A stretch of DNA of 64,000 bases from UBA7960 sp964624065 (GTDB taxonomy: Bacteria; Bacteroidota; Bacteroidia; Bacteroidales; UBA7960). The notes beneath the pieces were generated by a model. The model had not been told where the DNA came from. It worked only from the letters and a program-made list of their open reading frames with translations, and searched no databases. Made by a program: the position numbers and the translations under genes. Every line of letters begins with the position of its first letter. The first letter of the stretch is position 1. Positions 1-9,398 of this stretch are shown piece by piece. The DNA is taken from NCBI GenBank assembly GCA_964624065.1, contig CAZUWF010000010.1:1-64000 (forward strand), read 5' to 3'.

Positions 1-1278
1 TTTTTGTCAAATGAACAATCTTTTTTTTCTTTTTTTCTAAATGCACAATGGGTAATTAATAATCTAAAGGCTCGATTACCGGCGTTTTCATTTTATTTCA
101 AACTTTTTTCTTGTTAAGTTGAAAAAATAAAAAATTTTTAATTGCCAACAAATTTACTGCAACCCAAATTGCAGAAAATTGATAGCAGAAATTTATAATT
201 TGAGCTTACTTTTCAGCACAACCGGTTTGTCCCCTCAGGCCGCGAGTTGTGGTTAATTGAGGGTTTTTACCACATTATTTCTCCAATTTGATTTCAAAAT
301 GGTCATAACAAACTATTCTAACCTTGAAATAAATTCTATCTTAAAATGCCTGTGCCTCTCCAAGACTGCTTTCCAAGTTGATTAATTCCAGAATATTTTA
401 TCATTTTCAAGAATCTGAAAGTCATTAATTGTTTCCAGAAATCTGTTTCTATGTATCAAGATTGATTTGGGCCAGCCGAGAGCGCAGCACACTGTTTGCA
501 AAGCAATTAGCCTCATAATATATCTGAAAAAACGCAAGTACATTCCAACTTTTGCGCTATAATTTATGAACCCTAAATGAGCCAGGGCAAAAGGTTAACC
601 ATGCCAAGAATTGAATAAAGGCAAACCAGATCATTTTATCTCTGCAACTTGGTTGGTGGCGTTTAAGGGAAAGGTTCGTCAAAAAGTCCGAGTATGGTCA
701 GGTAAATTCTTGAAACAGGGTGTCTACGAGTGAATTCTCAAATACTCTTGAGCCTACAGGACTTAAAGCTTAAATGTATCACAAAAGTCTGAACCTTAAG
801 GAGATGTAACCCAAAGGTGCAAATGTTGTAAACACAATTGATCCCCGGTTCTTTTTAACACTTTAAAGCCGTTGACATAACGGAAACAATCATTAGTTTT
901 GGTAAATTTGCCATAAAATGAGATGAAAGTTGATTTATCAAAGGGCTAAAAAAACAGTTTTTCACTACTTTCTATAAATATTTGATTATGTCGAGATATT
1001 GTGTACACAATTATTGCTTGTTAATTACTTTTTGCAGGCTGTCGTTTGTTATTTAAAAAACATTGAAAACCTCACCGCAAAAAAGACCATAGATATAAAA
1101 TTTCACCCTTTTTTCCAATTCCAAAACTTTTTCATGTCAGTTATTTCGATTTTCGAAATAATTCCATTTTATGGGATAAACCGTGCGTTTTTTTGTTGCT
1201 TTTGCTGAAAGTTAATGGGATTAAAATAATTACCTTTGACTTACCCCAAAAAACATTCCACACCTAAAACCAAAAACT
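1..1278. other. Long stretch without a recognisable gene
   Basis: This AT-rich stretch has no open reading frame with recognisable protein character; the one frame of 69 codons (999-1208) gives a low-complexity, Phe/Cys/Ile-rich peptide with no family resemblance. I see no tRNA cloverleaf, no clear terminator and no repeat. The last 50 bases hold a promoter-like box for the malic enzyme gene. It may contain decayed gene sequence or an unrecognised RNA, but nothing in it supports either directly. Confidence 0.6.
1231..1238 (+). promoter_or_regulatory. Promoter -7 box (TACCTTTG) before maeB
   Basis: TACCTTTG matches the Bacteroidota sigma factor -7 consensus TAnnTTTG and lies 40 bases before the ATG of maeB. 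No TTG element sits at the usual 19-21 base distance, so the assignment rests on the -7 box and position only. Confidence 0.4.
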
Positions 1279-3555
1279 ATGGACAAGCTATTCACTAAAG
1301 ATGCTTTCAACTACCACGCTTTGGGTAGGCCAGGCAAACTTGAGGTCATTCCGACCAAACCCTATTCTACCCAAAGAGATTTATCCTTGGCCTATTCGCC
1401 TGGAGTTGCCGACCCCTGTTTGGCCATAAAGGACAACCCAGGTGATGTTTACAAATACACCATAAAGGGAAACCTGGTGGCTGTAATCTCCAACGGTACG
1501 GCGGTTTTAGGCCTGGGCGACATCGGCCCAGAGGCCGGCAAGCCCGTGATGGAAGGCAAGGGTTTGCTTTTTAAAGTTTTTGCCGACATTGATGTTTTTG
1601 ACATTGAAATCAACGAAAAAGATCCGGACAAACTGGTGGAGCACATAAAGGCCATTGCCCCTACCTTTGGCGGCATAAACCTTGAAGACATTAAGGCTCC
1701 CGAGTGTTTTGAAATTGAAGACAGGCTCAAGGCCGAACTCGATATTCCAATAATGCACGACGACCAGCATGGCACTGCAATCATTACCGCCGCCGGCCTG
1801 CTCAACGCGCTTGAAATACACGGAAAGAAAATTGAAGATGTAAAGATAGTTGTGAATGGTGCTGGTGCTTCGGCAATTTCTTGTACCGATATTTACATAA
1901 AACTCGGAGCAAAGCTAGAACACATAATTATGTTTGACAGCAAGGGTATCCTTAACAAAAACAGGACCGACCTCAACAAAACAAAGCAAAGATTTGCCCT
2001 CGACGTGCCCGATATGACCTTGACCGAGGCAATGGTGGGCGCTGATGTGTTTCTGGGACTTAGCGTGGCTGGGGTTGTGCAAAAAGAGATGCTGCTAGGT
2101 ATGGCAAAAAACCCAATTGTTTTTGCCCTCGCAAATCCAGTGCCCGAAATAGGATACGATGTAGCAACCTCCACCCGAGATGATATAATAATGGGTACGG
2201 GGCGTTCTGACTTCCCAAACCAAATAAACAACGTATTGGGCTTTCCGTTCATTTTTCGGGGTGCACTCGATGTTCTTGCCACCGAGATAAACGACGAGAT
2301 GAAGCTTGCTGCATCCTTTGCCTTGGCCGAACTTGCCAAGCAGCCTGTGCCGGAGGAGGTAAATATTGCATTCAACGTAAACAACCTGCACTTTGGCCGG
2401 GATTACATCATTCCCAAGCCCACCGACCCAAGGCTAATTGAATGGTTGGCACCGGCAGTGGCCAAGGCCGCCATGGCAACCGGGGTGGCCCGCAAACCGA
2501 TTACCGATTGGGATGCTTACCTGGAAGAGCTGCGCAAGAGGCTTAAAATTGGCAGCCCCCTTATAAGGCAAATTAAAACCAGGGCCAAGCACCAACCCAA
2601 AAGGGTTGTGATGGTCGACGCCGAGGATTATAGGATTGCAAAGGCTGCCGAAATAGTTAATAACGAGGGACTGGCAGTGCCAATATTGCTGGGCAGAAAG
2701 GAGAAAATAGAAGCAGTAATTAAGGAGCACGAGCTCGAACTTGATGGAGTTGAGATAGTTGACCCTCGCGACCCCAACTTGTCAGATTTAAGAAAAGAGT
2801 TTGCCGATTCCCTTTACGAGTTGCGCAAACGCAAGGGAATGACCTACAAGGCAGCCCGCGAAATGGTTTCGGAAAGAAACTATTTCGCGCCATTAATGGT
2901 AAACAAAGGGATGGCAGATGCAATGATTGCCGGTTTGAAAAGCAACTATCCAAGCACCATAAGGCCCGCTTTGAGGGCAATAGGGAAGGAAGAGGGCACC
3001 AAAATTGTTTCGGGCATGTACATCATTAACTCAAAAAACGGCCCGTATTTCTTCTCCGACTGTACCGTTAACCGCTATCCAAGCGTAGAGGAGTTGGTAG
3101 AAATTACCCTACAAACCTGCAAGATGGTAAAGGAATTCAAGATTGTTCCGCGGGTTGCCATTCTGGCGTACTCTAACTTTGGCTCAGCAGCCGGCGAGGG
3201 GCCCGAAAAGGTTATCCAGGCAGTTAAAATTTTGCATAAGCAACATCCAGAATTGATAGTTGATGGCGAATTGCAGATGAACATTGCGCTTAATGCCAAA
3301 CTAATGGAAGAGCTTTTCCCGTTCTCCAAACTCGTGGGAGCTCCAGCAAATACATTCATTTTTCCAAATCTATCGGCAGCAAACATAGCCTACAAAATGA
3401 TGCAAGAAATGGCCAAGGAAGAAGTAATCGGCCCCATTATCAATGGCTTTAACAAATCGGTTCACGTGTTGCAAATGGGCAGCTCGGTTTCAGAGATTGT
3501 CAATATGGTTTCCATAGCCGTAATTGATGCCCAGCGAAAACAGGCCAAGGGGTAA
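1279..3555 (+). CDS. maeB: NADP-dependent malic enzyme (malic domain plus phosphotransacetylase-like domain)
   Basis: Oxidative decarboxylation of malate to pyruvate with NADP+, supplying NADPH and pyruvate in the cytoplasm. The 758-residue protein has the two-part build of the MaeB family. Residues 1 to about 430 are the malic enzyme part, with the metal/substrate motif MHDDQHGTA near residue 160 and the nucleotide-binding stretch VVNGAGASA near 190. Residues about 430-758 resemble phosphate acetyltransferase, a domain that is regulatory rather than catalytic in characterised MaeB proteins. Length is normal for the family (about 750-770). The ATG at 1279 gives the usual short N-terminus before the conserved GRPGK...PTKPY segment. 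htpG follows 97 bases downstream on the same strand. Confidence 0.95.
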   Translation: MDKLFTKDAFNYHALGRPGKLEVIPTKPYSTQRDLSLAYSPGVADPCLAIKDNPGDVYKYTIKGNLVAVISNGTAVLGLGDIGPEAGKPVMEGKGLLFKVFADIDVFDIEINEKDPDKLVEHIKAIAPTFGGINLEDIKAPECFEIEDRLKAELDIPIMHDDQHGTAIITAAGLLNALEIHGKKIEDVKIVVNGAGASAISCTDIYIKLGAKLEHIIMFDSKGILNKNRTDLNKTKQRFALDVPDMTLTEAMVGADVFLGLSVAGVVQKEMLLGMAKNPIVFALANPVPEIGYDVATSTRDDIIMGTGRSDFPNQINNVLGFPFIFRGALDVLATEINDEMKLAASFALAELAKQPVPEEVNIAFNVNNLHFGRDYIIPKPTDPRLIEWLAPAVAKAAMATGVARKPITDWDAYLEELRKRLKIGSPLIRQIKTRAKHQPKRVVMVDAEDYRIAKAAEIVNNEGLAVPILLGRKEKIEAVIKEHELELDGVEIVDPRDPNLSDLRKEFADSLYELRKRKGMTYKAAREMVSERNYFAPLMVNKGMADAMIAGLKSNYPSTIRPALRAIGKEEGTKIVSGMYIINSKNGPYFFSDCTVNRYPSVEELVEITLQTCKMVKEFKIVPRVAILAYSNFGSAAGEGPEKVIQAVKILHKQHPELIVDGELQMNIALNAKLMEELFPFSKLVGAPANTFIFPNLSAANIAYKMMQEMAKEEVIGPIINGFNKSVHVLQMGSSVSEIVNMVSIAVIDAQRKQAKG

Positions 3556-3652
3556 AAGTAGCCCCGACTTGTTTGCGTTTGTGTCAAATTGGCAGGTTTT
3601 GATCAAGGGCACGAACTTTGTCGAGAGTCTGAAAAATTTAAACTTAATAGCC

Positions 3653-5530
3653 ATGCAAAAAGGAAAGATAAACGTTAAAACCGAAAACATTTTCCCTATA
3701 ATCAAGAAATTCCTTTATTCAGACCACGAAATTTTCTTGCGCGAATTAGTTTCAAACGCTGTTGATGCCACCCAAAAGCTAAAAGCCCTTTCTTCATTGG
3801 GCGAAATAAGTGGTGATTTAGGCACAACCCAAATTGAGGTAAAGGTTGACAAGCACGCAAAAACCCTTGTGATTAGCGATAGAGGTATAGGGATGACAGC
3901 CGATGAGGTAAAGAAGTACATAAACCAGATAGCATTCAGCAGTGCCGAAGAATGGGTTGAGAAAGTCAAGAGTCAAGATGGCAATTCAAATATCATAGGG
4001 CATTTTGGATTAGGATTCTACTCCTCATTCATGGTTGCCAAAAAGGTGGAAATCTTCACCAAGTCTTATCAAGAGGGAAGCCAGGCCGTAAGGTGGGAAT
4101 GCGATGGTAGCCCGAGTTACAAGATAGGCGACACAGACAAAACCGACAGGGGAACCGATGTAGTGCTTCACCTTGCCGACGACTCGTTGGAGTTTGTAGA
4201 AGAATATCGAATCCTATCCCTATTAAAGAAATACTGCAAGTTCTTGCCCGTGGAGATTGTTTTCGGCACAGAACAAGAAACCATTAAGTTAAAAGGGGAA
4301 AATGGTGAGGAAAATGATCAAACAATCACTAAACCAAGAGTGATTAACAACGTTAAGCCCGCGTGGACCCGCAAGCCTACCGATTTGACCGATGAGCAAT
4401 ACAAGGACTTCTATCGCGAGCTATATCCAATGAATTTCGACGACCCGTTGTTCAACATTCACCTAAACGTGGATTACCCTTTCAATCTAACAGGAATATT
4501 GTACTTTCCCAAGGTAAAACAAAACTTCGAGGTTCAACGCGATAAAATTCAACTTTACTGCAACCAGGTTTTCGTAACCGATTCGGTTGAAGGTGTGGTA
4601 CCAGACTTCCTTACACTCCTTCACGGAGTAATCGATTCGCCCGACATACCGCTCAACGTTTCGCGCAGCTTCTTGCAAAGCGATGGAAACGTGAAGAAAA
4701 TAAGCAGCCACATTACCAAAAAAGTGGCCGACAAGCTGGAGGAAATATTCAAGAATAGCAGGGAAGAGTTCGAGAAGAAATGGGACGACATAAAGATTTT
4801 CATCGAGTACGGAATGATTTCCGACGACAAGTTCAGGGAGCGCGCCAAGAAGTTCTGCCTGCTCAAAAACATTGACGGCAAGCACTTCACCCTCGAAGAG
4901 TATCAAAACCACATCAAAGCTAACCAAACCAACAAGGATAATAAAGTAGTTCATTTATACAGCACTAATACCGAAGAGCAACATTCTTACATTGCCACTG
5001 CAAAGGAAAGGGGATACGATGTTTTATTGTTCGATACGGTCATTGACAGCCATTTTGTCAACCTCCTCGAATCTGAAATCGAAAACAGTAGTTTTGTAAG
5101 GATTGATTCTGATTCCCTCGACAACCTGATAAAAAAAGAGGACGAGCTACCATCGAAACTTTCGCAAGAAGAAATTGACAAACTGTTGCCGGTTTTCGAG
5201 AAGCAAATCAACAAGGAAGAACTCAGGGTTTCATTTCAAAACCTTAGCGAATCTGACGCTCCGGCCGTGGTTACACAACCCGAATTCATGCGCCGAATGA
5301 AAGATATGTCAAAACTTGGTGGAATGAACTACATGGGCAATCTTCCCGATTCATATATGTTGGTGGTAAATAGCAACCACCCACTTATTAGAAAAATCTC
5401 AACAGAAAGCCAAGAAGAAAACAAGGAGAAGCTTGCAAAACAGGTAATAGACCTGGCGCTTCTATCGCGCAATTTGCTCAAAGGCGAAAAACTAACCGAG
5501 TTTATCAAAAGGAGCGTTGACTTGATATAG
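3653..5530 (+). CDS. htpG: Molecular chaperone HtpG (Hsp90 family)
   Basis: ATP-driven cytosolic chaperone of the Hsp90 family, 625 residues with the chosen start. The N-terminal GHKL ATPase fold is clear: ELVSNAVDAT (residues 31-40), DRGIGM (76-81), GHFGLGFYSS and RGTDV. The rest fits the middle and dimerisation domains, and the length matches bacterial HtpG. The frame is open upstream to 3524, inside the end of maeB, but the extra 43 residues have no HtpG counterpart. MQKGKINVKTENIFPI is the typical family N-terminus, so the ATG at 3653 is preferred. The short gap after maeB allows read-through, and no separate promoter was recognised. Confidence 0.96.
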   Translation: MQKGKINVKTENIFPIIKKFLYSDHEIFLRELVSNAVDATQKLKALSSLGEISGDLGTTQIEVKVDKHAKTLVISDRGIGMTADEVKKYINQIAFSSAEEWVEKVKSQDGNSNIIGHFGLGFYSSFMVAKKVEIFTKSYQEGSQAVRWECDGSPSYKIGDTDKTDRGTDVVLHLADDSLEFVEEYRILSLLKKYCKFLPVEIVFGTEQETIKLKGENGEENDQTITKPRVINNVKPAWTRKPTDLTDEQYKDFYRELYPMNFDDPLFNIHLNVDYPFNLTGILYFPKVKQNFEVQRDKIQLYCNQVFVTDSVEGVVPDFLTLLHGVIDSPDIPLNVSRSFLQSDGNVKKISSHITKKVADKLEEIFKNSREEFEKKWDDIKIFIEYGMISDDKFRERAKKFCLLKNIDGKHFTLEEYQNHIKANQTNKDNKVVHLYSTNTEEQHSYIATAKERGYDVLLFDTVIDSHFVNLLESEIENSSFVRIDSDSLDNLIKKEDELPSKLSQEEIDKLLPVFEKQINKEELRVSFQNLSESDAPAVVTQPEFMRRMKDMSKLGGMNYMGNLPDSYMLVVNSNHPLIRKISTESQEENKEKLAKQVIDLALLSRNLLKGEKLTEFIKRSVDLI

Positions 5531-5901
5531 TTTTTGCAAAAATTCAAGTATTTATTGGCTTTTGCGAAATTTGTTCCAAACCTGACTGGTTTTGTTTATA
5601 ACTACGAGACCCAATAAAATGCGTCTGTCCAGCCCATCAACCCTTCCCTTTAATTAATAATAAGTCTAATTTATCACAATATACTGTAAATCAAATATAA
5701 ATATTTGGAATCAATATAAATAAAGTATTTGTGTCATTTCGGGAGTGCTTTTGGCATTTAGGTAATTAAATTATTTGTTTACTTTTGCTAGGGGTGGTAT
5801 TGTTTTTTTGGGAACCCAGGTGATCAAATCAAAAGGATTTTGACGCAGGCCCGAACCTCCACCACTTAAGTTAAAACTTGCAAACAAATTGATACTGAAT
5901 T
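5531..5901. other. Intergenic region with promoter of the respiratory cluster
   Basis: No gene is seen. The stretch is AT-rich after about 5650 and holds a -7 promoter box at 5780-5787. I found no strong rho-independent terminator for htpG. Confidence 0.5.
5780..5787 (+). promoter_or_regulatory. Promoter -7 box (TACTTTTG) before the respiratory cluster
   Basis: TACTTTTG fits TAnnTTTG and would give a leader of about 110 bases before the iron-sulfur protein gene. The nearest TTG lies 26 bases upstream, longer than the usual 19-21, so confidence is moderate. Confidence 0.42.
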
Positions 5902-6873
5902 ATGAGTGATCAGCCCGAAAAAAAACAAGATCCATCACAATCGGGGAGTGACGAAACTCGAAGGGATTTCCTTAAAAAGATCGGCATTGCAGGTGCGGCC
6001 ATAGCCGCGGGAGGTGCTGCAATATATTCCGGGCGAGTTTTCGAGAAGGCCAAGGGCAAGGATGACTACGTAACCATGCTCACCGAAGATCGCAAGTTGG
6101 TTAAGGTCCCCAAGGATCAGGTTCACCATCTTGAATCCAAGGTACCCAACCTTCAGGGAAGGGGTCGGGAAGGGTTGCCCGGAAAAAGTTGGGTGATGGT
6201 AATAGACCTGGCAAAGTGCCGCAATGCCCGCAAATGTATCAGTTCATGCCAGGAGGCACACCAACTGAGGTCTTACCAGTACCACATCAACACCTTGGTA
6301 ATGCAGGAGTCAAAAACCACCGAGCCCTATTTTCAGCCCAAACCTTGCCAACATTGCGATAATCCCCCTTGTACTTCTGTGTGCCCGGTAAACGCAACAT
6401 TCAAGCGTCAGGACGGTATCGTGCTTATAGACAACGAAAGGTGTATTGGGTGCCGCTTTTGTATGGCGGCTTGCCCATACAGTGCAAGGGTTTTCAATTG
6501 GGAGGAGCCACCAAGCAAGGAAGAATTTGCTAACAAGGAATACGACGTAGAAATGAATGTTCCGCAAAAGAAAGGAACCATTTCAAAGTGTGTTTTCAGC
6601 GCCGACCGCCTCCGCCAGGGCAAAATGCCCTACTGCGTTGAATCATGCCCCAATGGCGTTTTCTGGTTTGGCGACCGAAACGAGGATGCTGTTACCAACG
6701 GCACCACCAAGGAAACGGTTAGGTTTGGCCAGTTGATCAAGGAAAATGCCGGATACCGTCTTATGCCAGAACTCGGTACCGACCCCAGGGTTTACTACCT
6801 GCCGTCAAAGGATTCAATTTTCGAATTCCCCGATGAAATACCTCCACCCAATAGCTTTGTAGATGAAGCATAA
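5902..6873 (+). CDS. Tat-exported four-cluster iron-sulfur protein (DmsB/NrfC/ActB-type)
   Basis: Periplasmic electron-transfer subunit of 323 residues, related to the iron-sulfur subunits of NrfD-containing quinol oxidoreductases. A twin-arginine leader (TRRDFLKK, Arg20-Arg21, then an Ala/Gly-rich hydrophobic stretch) predicts Tat export. Four ferredoxin motifs follow: I at C106, A109, C112, C116; II at C149, C152, C157, C161; III at C181, C184, C187, C191; IV at C230, S233, C245, C249. Motifs I and IV each have the second cysteine replaced (Ala109, Ser233). In this fold those two motifs jointly bind clusters 1 and 4, so both may be [3Fe-4S] or Ser-ligated. It heads a nine-gene same-strand cluster, 60 bases before the NrfD-like gene. 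The partner and electron direction are inferred from context. Confidence 0.85.
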   Translation: MSDQPEKKQDPSQSGSDETRRDFLKKIGIAGAAIAAGGAAIYSGRVFEKAKGKDDYVTMLTEDRKLVKVPKDQVHHLESKVPNLQGRGREGLPGKSWVMVIDLAKCRNARKCISSCQEAHQLRSYQYHINTLVMQESKTTEPYFQPKPCQHCDNPPCTSVCPVNATFKRQDGIVLIDNERCIGCRFCMAACPYSARVFNWEEPPSKEEFANKEYDVEMNVPQKKGTISKCVFSADRLRQGKMPYCVESCPNGVFWFGDRNEDAVTNGTTKETVRFGQLIKENAGYRLMPELGTDPRVYYLPSKDSIFEFPDEIPPPNSFVDEA

Positions 6874-6933
6874 GCCCTGGTTTGCAAAACGAGATTCACC
6901 ATAAAGAAACTTACAGCTTAAAGAACTTGAACG

Positions 6934-8313
6934 ATGGAAGATTATAGCAAGGTGTTTGCTGCCGACAACCAGAAGTTAAACCGCATAACCTCCGACCTTA
7001 CCAACCACATAAATTTGAGCAAGGGCTTTCTGGCTTGGATGGGTATCCTCATAATAACACTCTTAACCACAAGTTTTTTTTACGTTCAACAGTTGCAAAA
7101 GGGACTGGTGGTAACAGGTCTTGGCGATTATGTGAGTTGGGGGATGTATTTGGGCCACTTCGTGTTTTTTGTGGCCGTGAGCTTGGTGGGTATGCTTATT
7201 ACTTCCGTGCTCGGACTTTTGGGCTACAAGTGGGTTACACCAATCGGACGCATTGCCGAAATCATTGCCCTGGCCTGTGCTGCAGTAGCCGGACTTGCCA
7301 TTATCACAGATATGGGACGGCCAGACAGGGTGCATCACATTCTCCTGTATGGTAGGGTACAATCGCCAATACTGTGGGACATCTCTGTGATTACCACCTA
7401 CATGGTACTTAGTGCCTTGTTGTATTTCCTGCCTCTTCTGCCCGATCTGGCCATTGCCAAGTCGCGGTTGAAAAACACACCCGGTTGGCTAATTAAAGCC
7501 TACGGCTTTTTGTCGTTAAACTGGAAACATAAAAGCGAGCAATTCAAGCTCCTTTTCAAATCAATTAGGGTTTTGATGATTCTTGTAATACCCGCAGCGT
7601 TTGCAATACATACCGTCACGTCGTGGCTTTTTGCCGTGAACCCAAGGGCAGGATGGGATAGCACGATATTTGGTCCTTACTTCATTTCAGGTGCATTCGT
7701 GGCTGGAACCGCAGCAGTTATCTTTCTTGTTTGGCTTTTGAGAAAGCTCTACAGCCTAGAAAGGTACATTAACGAGTCGCACTTTGATAAATTGGGCAAG
7801 GTTTTGCTTATCGTTTCCCTTCTTTATTTATATTTCAACGTTAACGAGTTTCTGGTGCCCGGATACAAGCTTAAAAAAGCCGACGCATACCATCTACACG
7901 AACTTTTCTCGGGTCGTTACGCTCCATTGTTCTGGTTCTCGATGATTGGAGGTGTTGTGGCACCTATCGTAATGATGTTCTTCAAGAGACTTAGAAGAGC
8001 TGGACCCATGGCCATTTTGTCATTGGTGGTGGTGGTTGCGGCATGGGTCAAAAGGTACATTATAGTGGTACCCACAATGGAGCACCCCTACTTGCCAAAG
8101 ATGTTCGTGCCCGAAAAGTATATGGTTTATTCACCTACCGTGCACGAGATTATGGTTGTAATAATGACACTGACGATTGCTTTGCTAATAATTACCGTAC
8201 TGTCAAAACTATTTCCTGTAGTTTCAATTTGGGAAACCCACCACGAGGCCGAACTTGCTGCCAGTGAAAGCGCATTTGCTAATTCACCTTCAAAAGAAGA
8301 CAATGAACATTAA
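6934..8313 (+). CDS. NrfD/PsrC-like integral membrane quinol-interacting subunit
   Basis: A 459-residue polytopic membrane protein of the NrfD family with about nine to ten hydrophobic segments. Segments around SWGMYLGHFVFF, DMGRPDRVHH, SPILWD and FAIHTV...FGPYFISGAF resemble the ActC/ActF subunits of alternative complex III and the DsrP/QrcD group. This family provides the quinol site and anchors the iron-sulfur protein. It lies between the Tat-exported iron-sulfur gene and a cytochrome c gene, so quinol oxidation feeding cytochrome c is the likely role. The cytosolic tail after the last helix is charged. The open frame of the next gene overlaps its 3' end, but the preferred start of that gene does not. 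Only one NrfD copy is present; ACIII has two. Confidence 0.85.
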   Translation: MEDYSKVFAADNQKLNRITSDLTNHINLSKGFLAWMGILIITLLTTSFFYVQQLQKGLVVTGLGDYVSWGMYLGHFVFFVAVSLVGMLITSVLGLLGYKWVTPIGRIAEIIALACAAVAGLAIITDMGRPDRVHHILLYGRVQSPILWDISVITTYMVLSALLYFLPLLPDLAIAKSRLKNTPGWLIKAYGFLSLNWKHKSEQFKLLFKSIRVLMILVIPAAFAIHTVTSWLFAVNPRAGWDSTIFGPYFISGAFVAGTAAVIFLVWLLRKLYSLERYINESHFDKLGKVLLIVSLLYLYFNVNEFLVPGYKLKKADAYHLHELFSGRYAPLFWFSMIGGVVAPIVMMFFKRLRRAGPMAILSLVVVVAAWVKRYIIVVPTMEHPYLPKMFVPEKYMVYSPTVHEIMVVIMTLTIALLIITVLSKLFPVVSIWETHHEAELAASESAFANSPSKEDNEH

Positions 8314-8374
8314 CTTACCTCATAAAAACATAACTACCCGGCAATATTTTGTAAATAAGAATCATTTGCTTGAT

Positions 8375-9301
8375 ATGAAACTAATTGCGATAACCTTAAT
8401 GTTGTGTTTTGTGGCTCTTGGTCAACAAGCACAGCAAAATCCCAACTGGCTCGTGCCCCCAGAGGAAGCCGGCAAGCTATCAACATTTAAGTTTGACGGG
8501 GAAGTTGCTGCCAGGGGCAAGGTTCACTTTGAAAGAAATTGCGCCGTGTGTCACGGAACTCCGTGTTTGAAAAATTACATTGTACTTGCGCCCTCTCCTG
8601 GCGATGTTTGCTCCAAGGAAGTTCAGGGAAATACCGATGGAAGGCTATTCTACAAAGTGTTTAACGGGAAAGTGGGGGGGGCTATGCCAGCATTCAAAAA
8701 CGTCCTTTCAGAAACCGAGATTTGGGAAGTGGTTGCCTACATTAGGAGTTTCAACCCAAATTATGCCCAAGAGGTTGCAAGTCAAATCCTTGATGGAACC
8801 TTTGATGGTAGCGATTTAAGAATCCTGCTTAAATTCATCGAAACCACCCAACAGGTAAAGGCGCTGGTATCGGGTTTTAGGAACGGCGAAAAAATACCTG
8901 TGCCAAATGCCGAAATAAACCTTTTTGCCAGACGTGCTTTTGGCAACTTGCCAATTGATGGTACCAAGCGTACCAACGAGGAGGGATTTGCCCTTTTTGC
9001 AATAGCCAAAAACCTGCCAGGGGATACCGCAGGCTTGGTGAACTTTTTTGCCAGGCTTCCAAACCAGGCCCTATACGGAACAGTGGAGGTGGATACAGCA
9101 CTGGTGGCAGGCATCCCAACGTTTCCCGTCAATTACAGGGAAAAAAGAGCAATGTGGAATACCATGGACAAAGCACCCATTTGGCTGTTGGCCTCCTTTT
9201 TCGGACTAGTTGTTGGAGCCTGGATCTTCATTATCATAATAATAAAAAATATCCTTAAAATTTACAAAATTGGCAAAGAGGATAGAGAATTGGAAGTGTG
9301 A
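8375..9301 (+). CDS. Membrane-anchored monohaem cytochrome c with C-terminal helix
   Basis: Predicted periplasmic electron carrier of 308 residues. The start at 8375 gives a clean signal peptide (MKLIAITLMLCFVALGQ); the frame is open back to 8255 inside the NrfD gene and an ATG at 8303 also exists, but both would bury the signal. A class I cytochrome c domain spans residues about 45-145, with haem motif C56-A-V-C59-H60 and a likely Met axial ligand in GGAMPAF. Two extra cysteines (TPC, DVC) follow the haem site. Residues about 150-265 look like a beta-sandwich, and a strong membrane helix ends the protein (IWLLASFFGLVVGAWIF) with a short basic tail inside. Position suggests it passes electrons from the NrfD module to the oxidase. 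The beta-sandwich role is unknown. Confidence 0.82.
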   Translation: MKLIAITLMLCFVALGQQAQQNPNWLVPPEEAGKLSTFKFDGEVAARGKVHFERNCAVCHGTPCLKNYIVLAPSPGDVCSKEVQGNTDGRLFYKVFNGKVGGAMPAFKNVLSETEIWEVVAYIRSFNPNYAQEVASQILDGTFDGSDLRILLKFIETTQQVKALVSGFRNGEKIPVPNAEINLFARRAFGNLPIDGTKRTNEEGFALFAIAKNLPGDTAGLVNFFARLPNQALYGTVEVDTALVAGIPTFPVNYREKRAMWNTMDKAPIWLLASFFGLVVGAWIFIIIIIKNILKIYKIGKEDRELEV

Positions 9302-9314
9302 CAGTAAACAATAA

Positions 9315-9371
9315 GTTGGGTGAGTTATGCGCCGGGTTTTAAAATATTTGCAACCTCACCGGCGGACCAAC
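9315..9371 (+). repeat. Inverted repeats between the cytochrome c and SCO genes
   Basis: GGTGAG (9319-9324) can pair with CTCACC (9355-9360), GTTGG (9315-9319) with CCAAC (9367-9371), and CGCCGG (9330-9335) with CCGGCG (9359-9364). Some of these pairings exclude each other. It lacks a T-run, so it is not a standard terminator; an mRNA processing or stability element within the operon is possible. Confidence 0.35.
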
Positions 9372-9398
9372 GGGGTTAAACCTTAAATAAAAAAAGCT

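Noticed and set aside
999..1208. A 69-codon open frame upstream of maeB
   Set aside because: Low-complexity, Phe/Cys/Ile-rich translation with no family resemblance, in AT-rich sequence where such frames arise by chance.
3524..3652. A 43-residue N-terminal extension of HtpG
   Set aside because: It overlaps maeB, lacks homology to HtpG and the internal ATG at 3653 gives the standard N-terminus.
8255..8374. Longer start for the cytochrome c inside the NrfD gene
   Set aside because: It would place 40 extra residues before a perfect signal peptide.
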